Assembly: GCA_023415075.1 (NCBI GenBank)
Contig: JAEZLU010000045.1
Location: 1 to 27,811, forward strand
Length of the DNA stretch: 27,811 bases
Source of the DNA: Bacillota bacterium
GTDB lineage: Bacteria; Bacillota; Negativicutes; Sporomusales; UBA7701
Reading direction: 5' to 3'
In this document: piece by piece, positions 27,112 through 27,811 of the stretch
Layout: the number at the start of each line of letters is the position of its first letter
How positions within the stretch are numbered: position 1 is the first letter of the stretch
Notes under the pieces: generated by a model
Databases searched by the model: none
The model's input: only the letters and a program-made list of their open reading frames with translations
Told to the model about the DNA's origin: nothing
Program-made: the position numbers and the translations under genes

Positions 27112-27811
27112 CGCTTTGCCGCCTCCTCCACCACACCAGCGCCACGCTGGCTGGTACCACTCCCAGCGAAAAGAGCCACCCCGTCCATTGGGACAGCTTG
27201 AACAAAATATCATAAACCGTCACAAAGTGGCTGGCGTCGATGACCAGGAAGAGGGGCGGTATCAGCGCCAGCACCAGCGGCCGGTGGTCGGCGTAGCCGT
27301 ACAGGGCGGTCAGGGCCTGGGCCATCATATACAAGGACAACATCACGTTGGTAAAGACCGCCTGCAGCCAGAACAACAGGTAGTACGTGTCCAGCCGCTC
27401 CAGGAAGGTACCCGGTATCTCGACCGGCCGCACCACCGACAGCAACGGAAAAGTCACGTTCTTGGCCCCCTCCAGCGTCAGCGTCCCTACCGTGAGTGCC
27501 TCCCACAGCAAAAACACCGCCGCCGCCAGCCCGATCGCCCCCGCGATAGCCGTCGCCGGTTTGGTCTTGCCCTTATACACTAGCGGCAGCAGCAGCAAAA
27601 TCGCTTCATAGCCGCCGTACAACCCCCACGCATCCATAGTCCCCGCCGCCACCCCGGCCGCGTCCGCCGGCCACAGCGGCAGAAAGTTCATGAACCGGAA
27701 ATTCAGCAGGCTGGTGGACAGCAGCAACTGCCACATCGGGAACGCCGTGAAAAACACAAACTGAACCACCCGCAGGATGGTTCCCCACTCCTGCAGCGCG
27801 CAGTAGGCGCA
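27086..27811 (-). CDS. GerAB-type spore germination permease, 5' end cut off
   Basis: The C-terminal 241 residues of a GerAB/ArcD-like transporter of the amino acid-polyamine-organocation type, the B subunit of a germinant receptor; full length is about 365 residues. The frame is open to the window edge, reading CAYCALQEWGTILRVVQF at its start, so the real start lies outside. About seven helices are visible, and the AALTALYGYADHRPLVLALIPPLF-like stretch (ALTALYGYADHRP) is typical of the family. The basic C-terminus overlaps the Ger(x)C start. The A subunit gene is probably further upstream, outside the window. Confidence 0.88.
   Translation of the reverse strand, partial: CAYCALQEWGTILRVVQFVFFTAFPMWQLLLSTSLLNFRFMNFLPLWPADAAGVAAGTMDAWGLYGGYEAILLLLPLVYKGKTKPATAIAGAIGLAAAVFLLWEALTVGTLTLEGAKNVTFPLLSVVRPVEIPGTFLERLDTYYLLFWLQAVFTNVMLSLYMMAQALTALYGYADHRPLVLALIPPLFLVIDASHFVTVYDILFKLSQWTGWLFSLGVVPASVALVWWRRRQSDDLAKRQA

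Noticed and set aside
1..27811. tRNA, rRNA genes, insertion sequences or prophage genes
   Set aside because: None was seen inside the window: no transposase or integrase motifs, no tRNA-like cloverleaf noticed, no rRNA core sequence.

Overview
The window is about 60% GC and densely coded, and most genes lie on the minus strand. It looks like chromosomal DNA of an endospore-forming Firmicute. The spore genes yabP, yabQ, spoIIE and gerA-type genes, the minimal BirA/BioY biotin module, GTG and TTG starts backed by strong GGAGG sites, and the gene order all support this. I infer a high-GC anaerobe, possibly of the Negativicutes (Sporomusa/Thermosinus-like), but no marker here proves the class. 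Gene order follows the origin-proximal Bacillus/Clostridium arrangement: yabP-yabQ-divIC-yabR-spoIIE-tilS-hpt-ftsH on one side and dusB-greA-lysS (then, probably, rRNA) on the other, with lineage-specific insertions.

Layout from left to right. 1-220: minus-strand tandem promoters reading out of the window, probably into an rRNA operon. 220-2904: lysE-type exporter, lysS, greA. 3100-5730: a three-gene cassette made of an HTH regulator with its own palindromic operator, a protein usually labelled quinate 5-dehydrogenase, and a homologue of cyanobacterial acyl-ACP reductase that keeps the active-site cysteine and the NADPH loop. 5752-7691: dusB and a LON-like protein of unknown function. 7839-10695: panC-panD and birA-bioY. 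panC has a long structured leader ending in a terminator, and birA has a candidate BirA operator on its promoter. 10951-13842 (plus strand): an OmpR-type two-component system, then a secreted protein made of two 77-residue repeats. Its promoter carries 11-bp phased repeats, as expected for a target of such a regulator.

13897-18992 (minus): pssA, an FlK-like hotdog thioesterase overlapping ftsH, then hpt and tilS. 18976-20206: a split ThrE-type exporter. 20352-25492: spoIIE, the S1 protein YabR, DivIC, YabQ, a membrane-anchored lytic transglycosylase and YabP. 25665-25892: a small plus-strand membrane protein. 25900-27811: a Ger(x)C lipoprotein and the C-terminal part of a GerAB-type permease cut by the window edge.

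The most unusual content is (i) the acyl-ACP-reductase-like cassette, (ii) two dispersed non-coding elements, upstream of pssA and spoIIE, that share sequence blocks and show compensatory changes in paired arms, (iii) the unassigned panC leader, and (iv) the two-component system with its repeat-protein target. Functions are inferred from sequence recognition only; no database search was possible.
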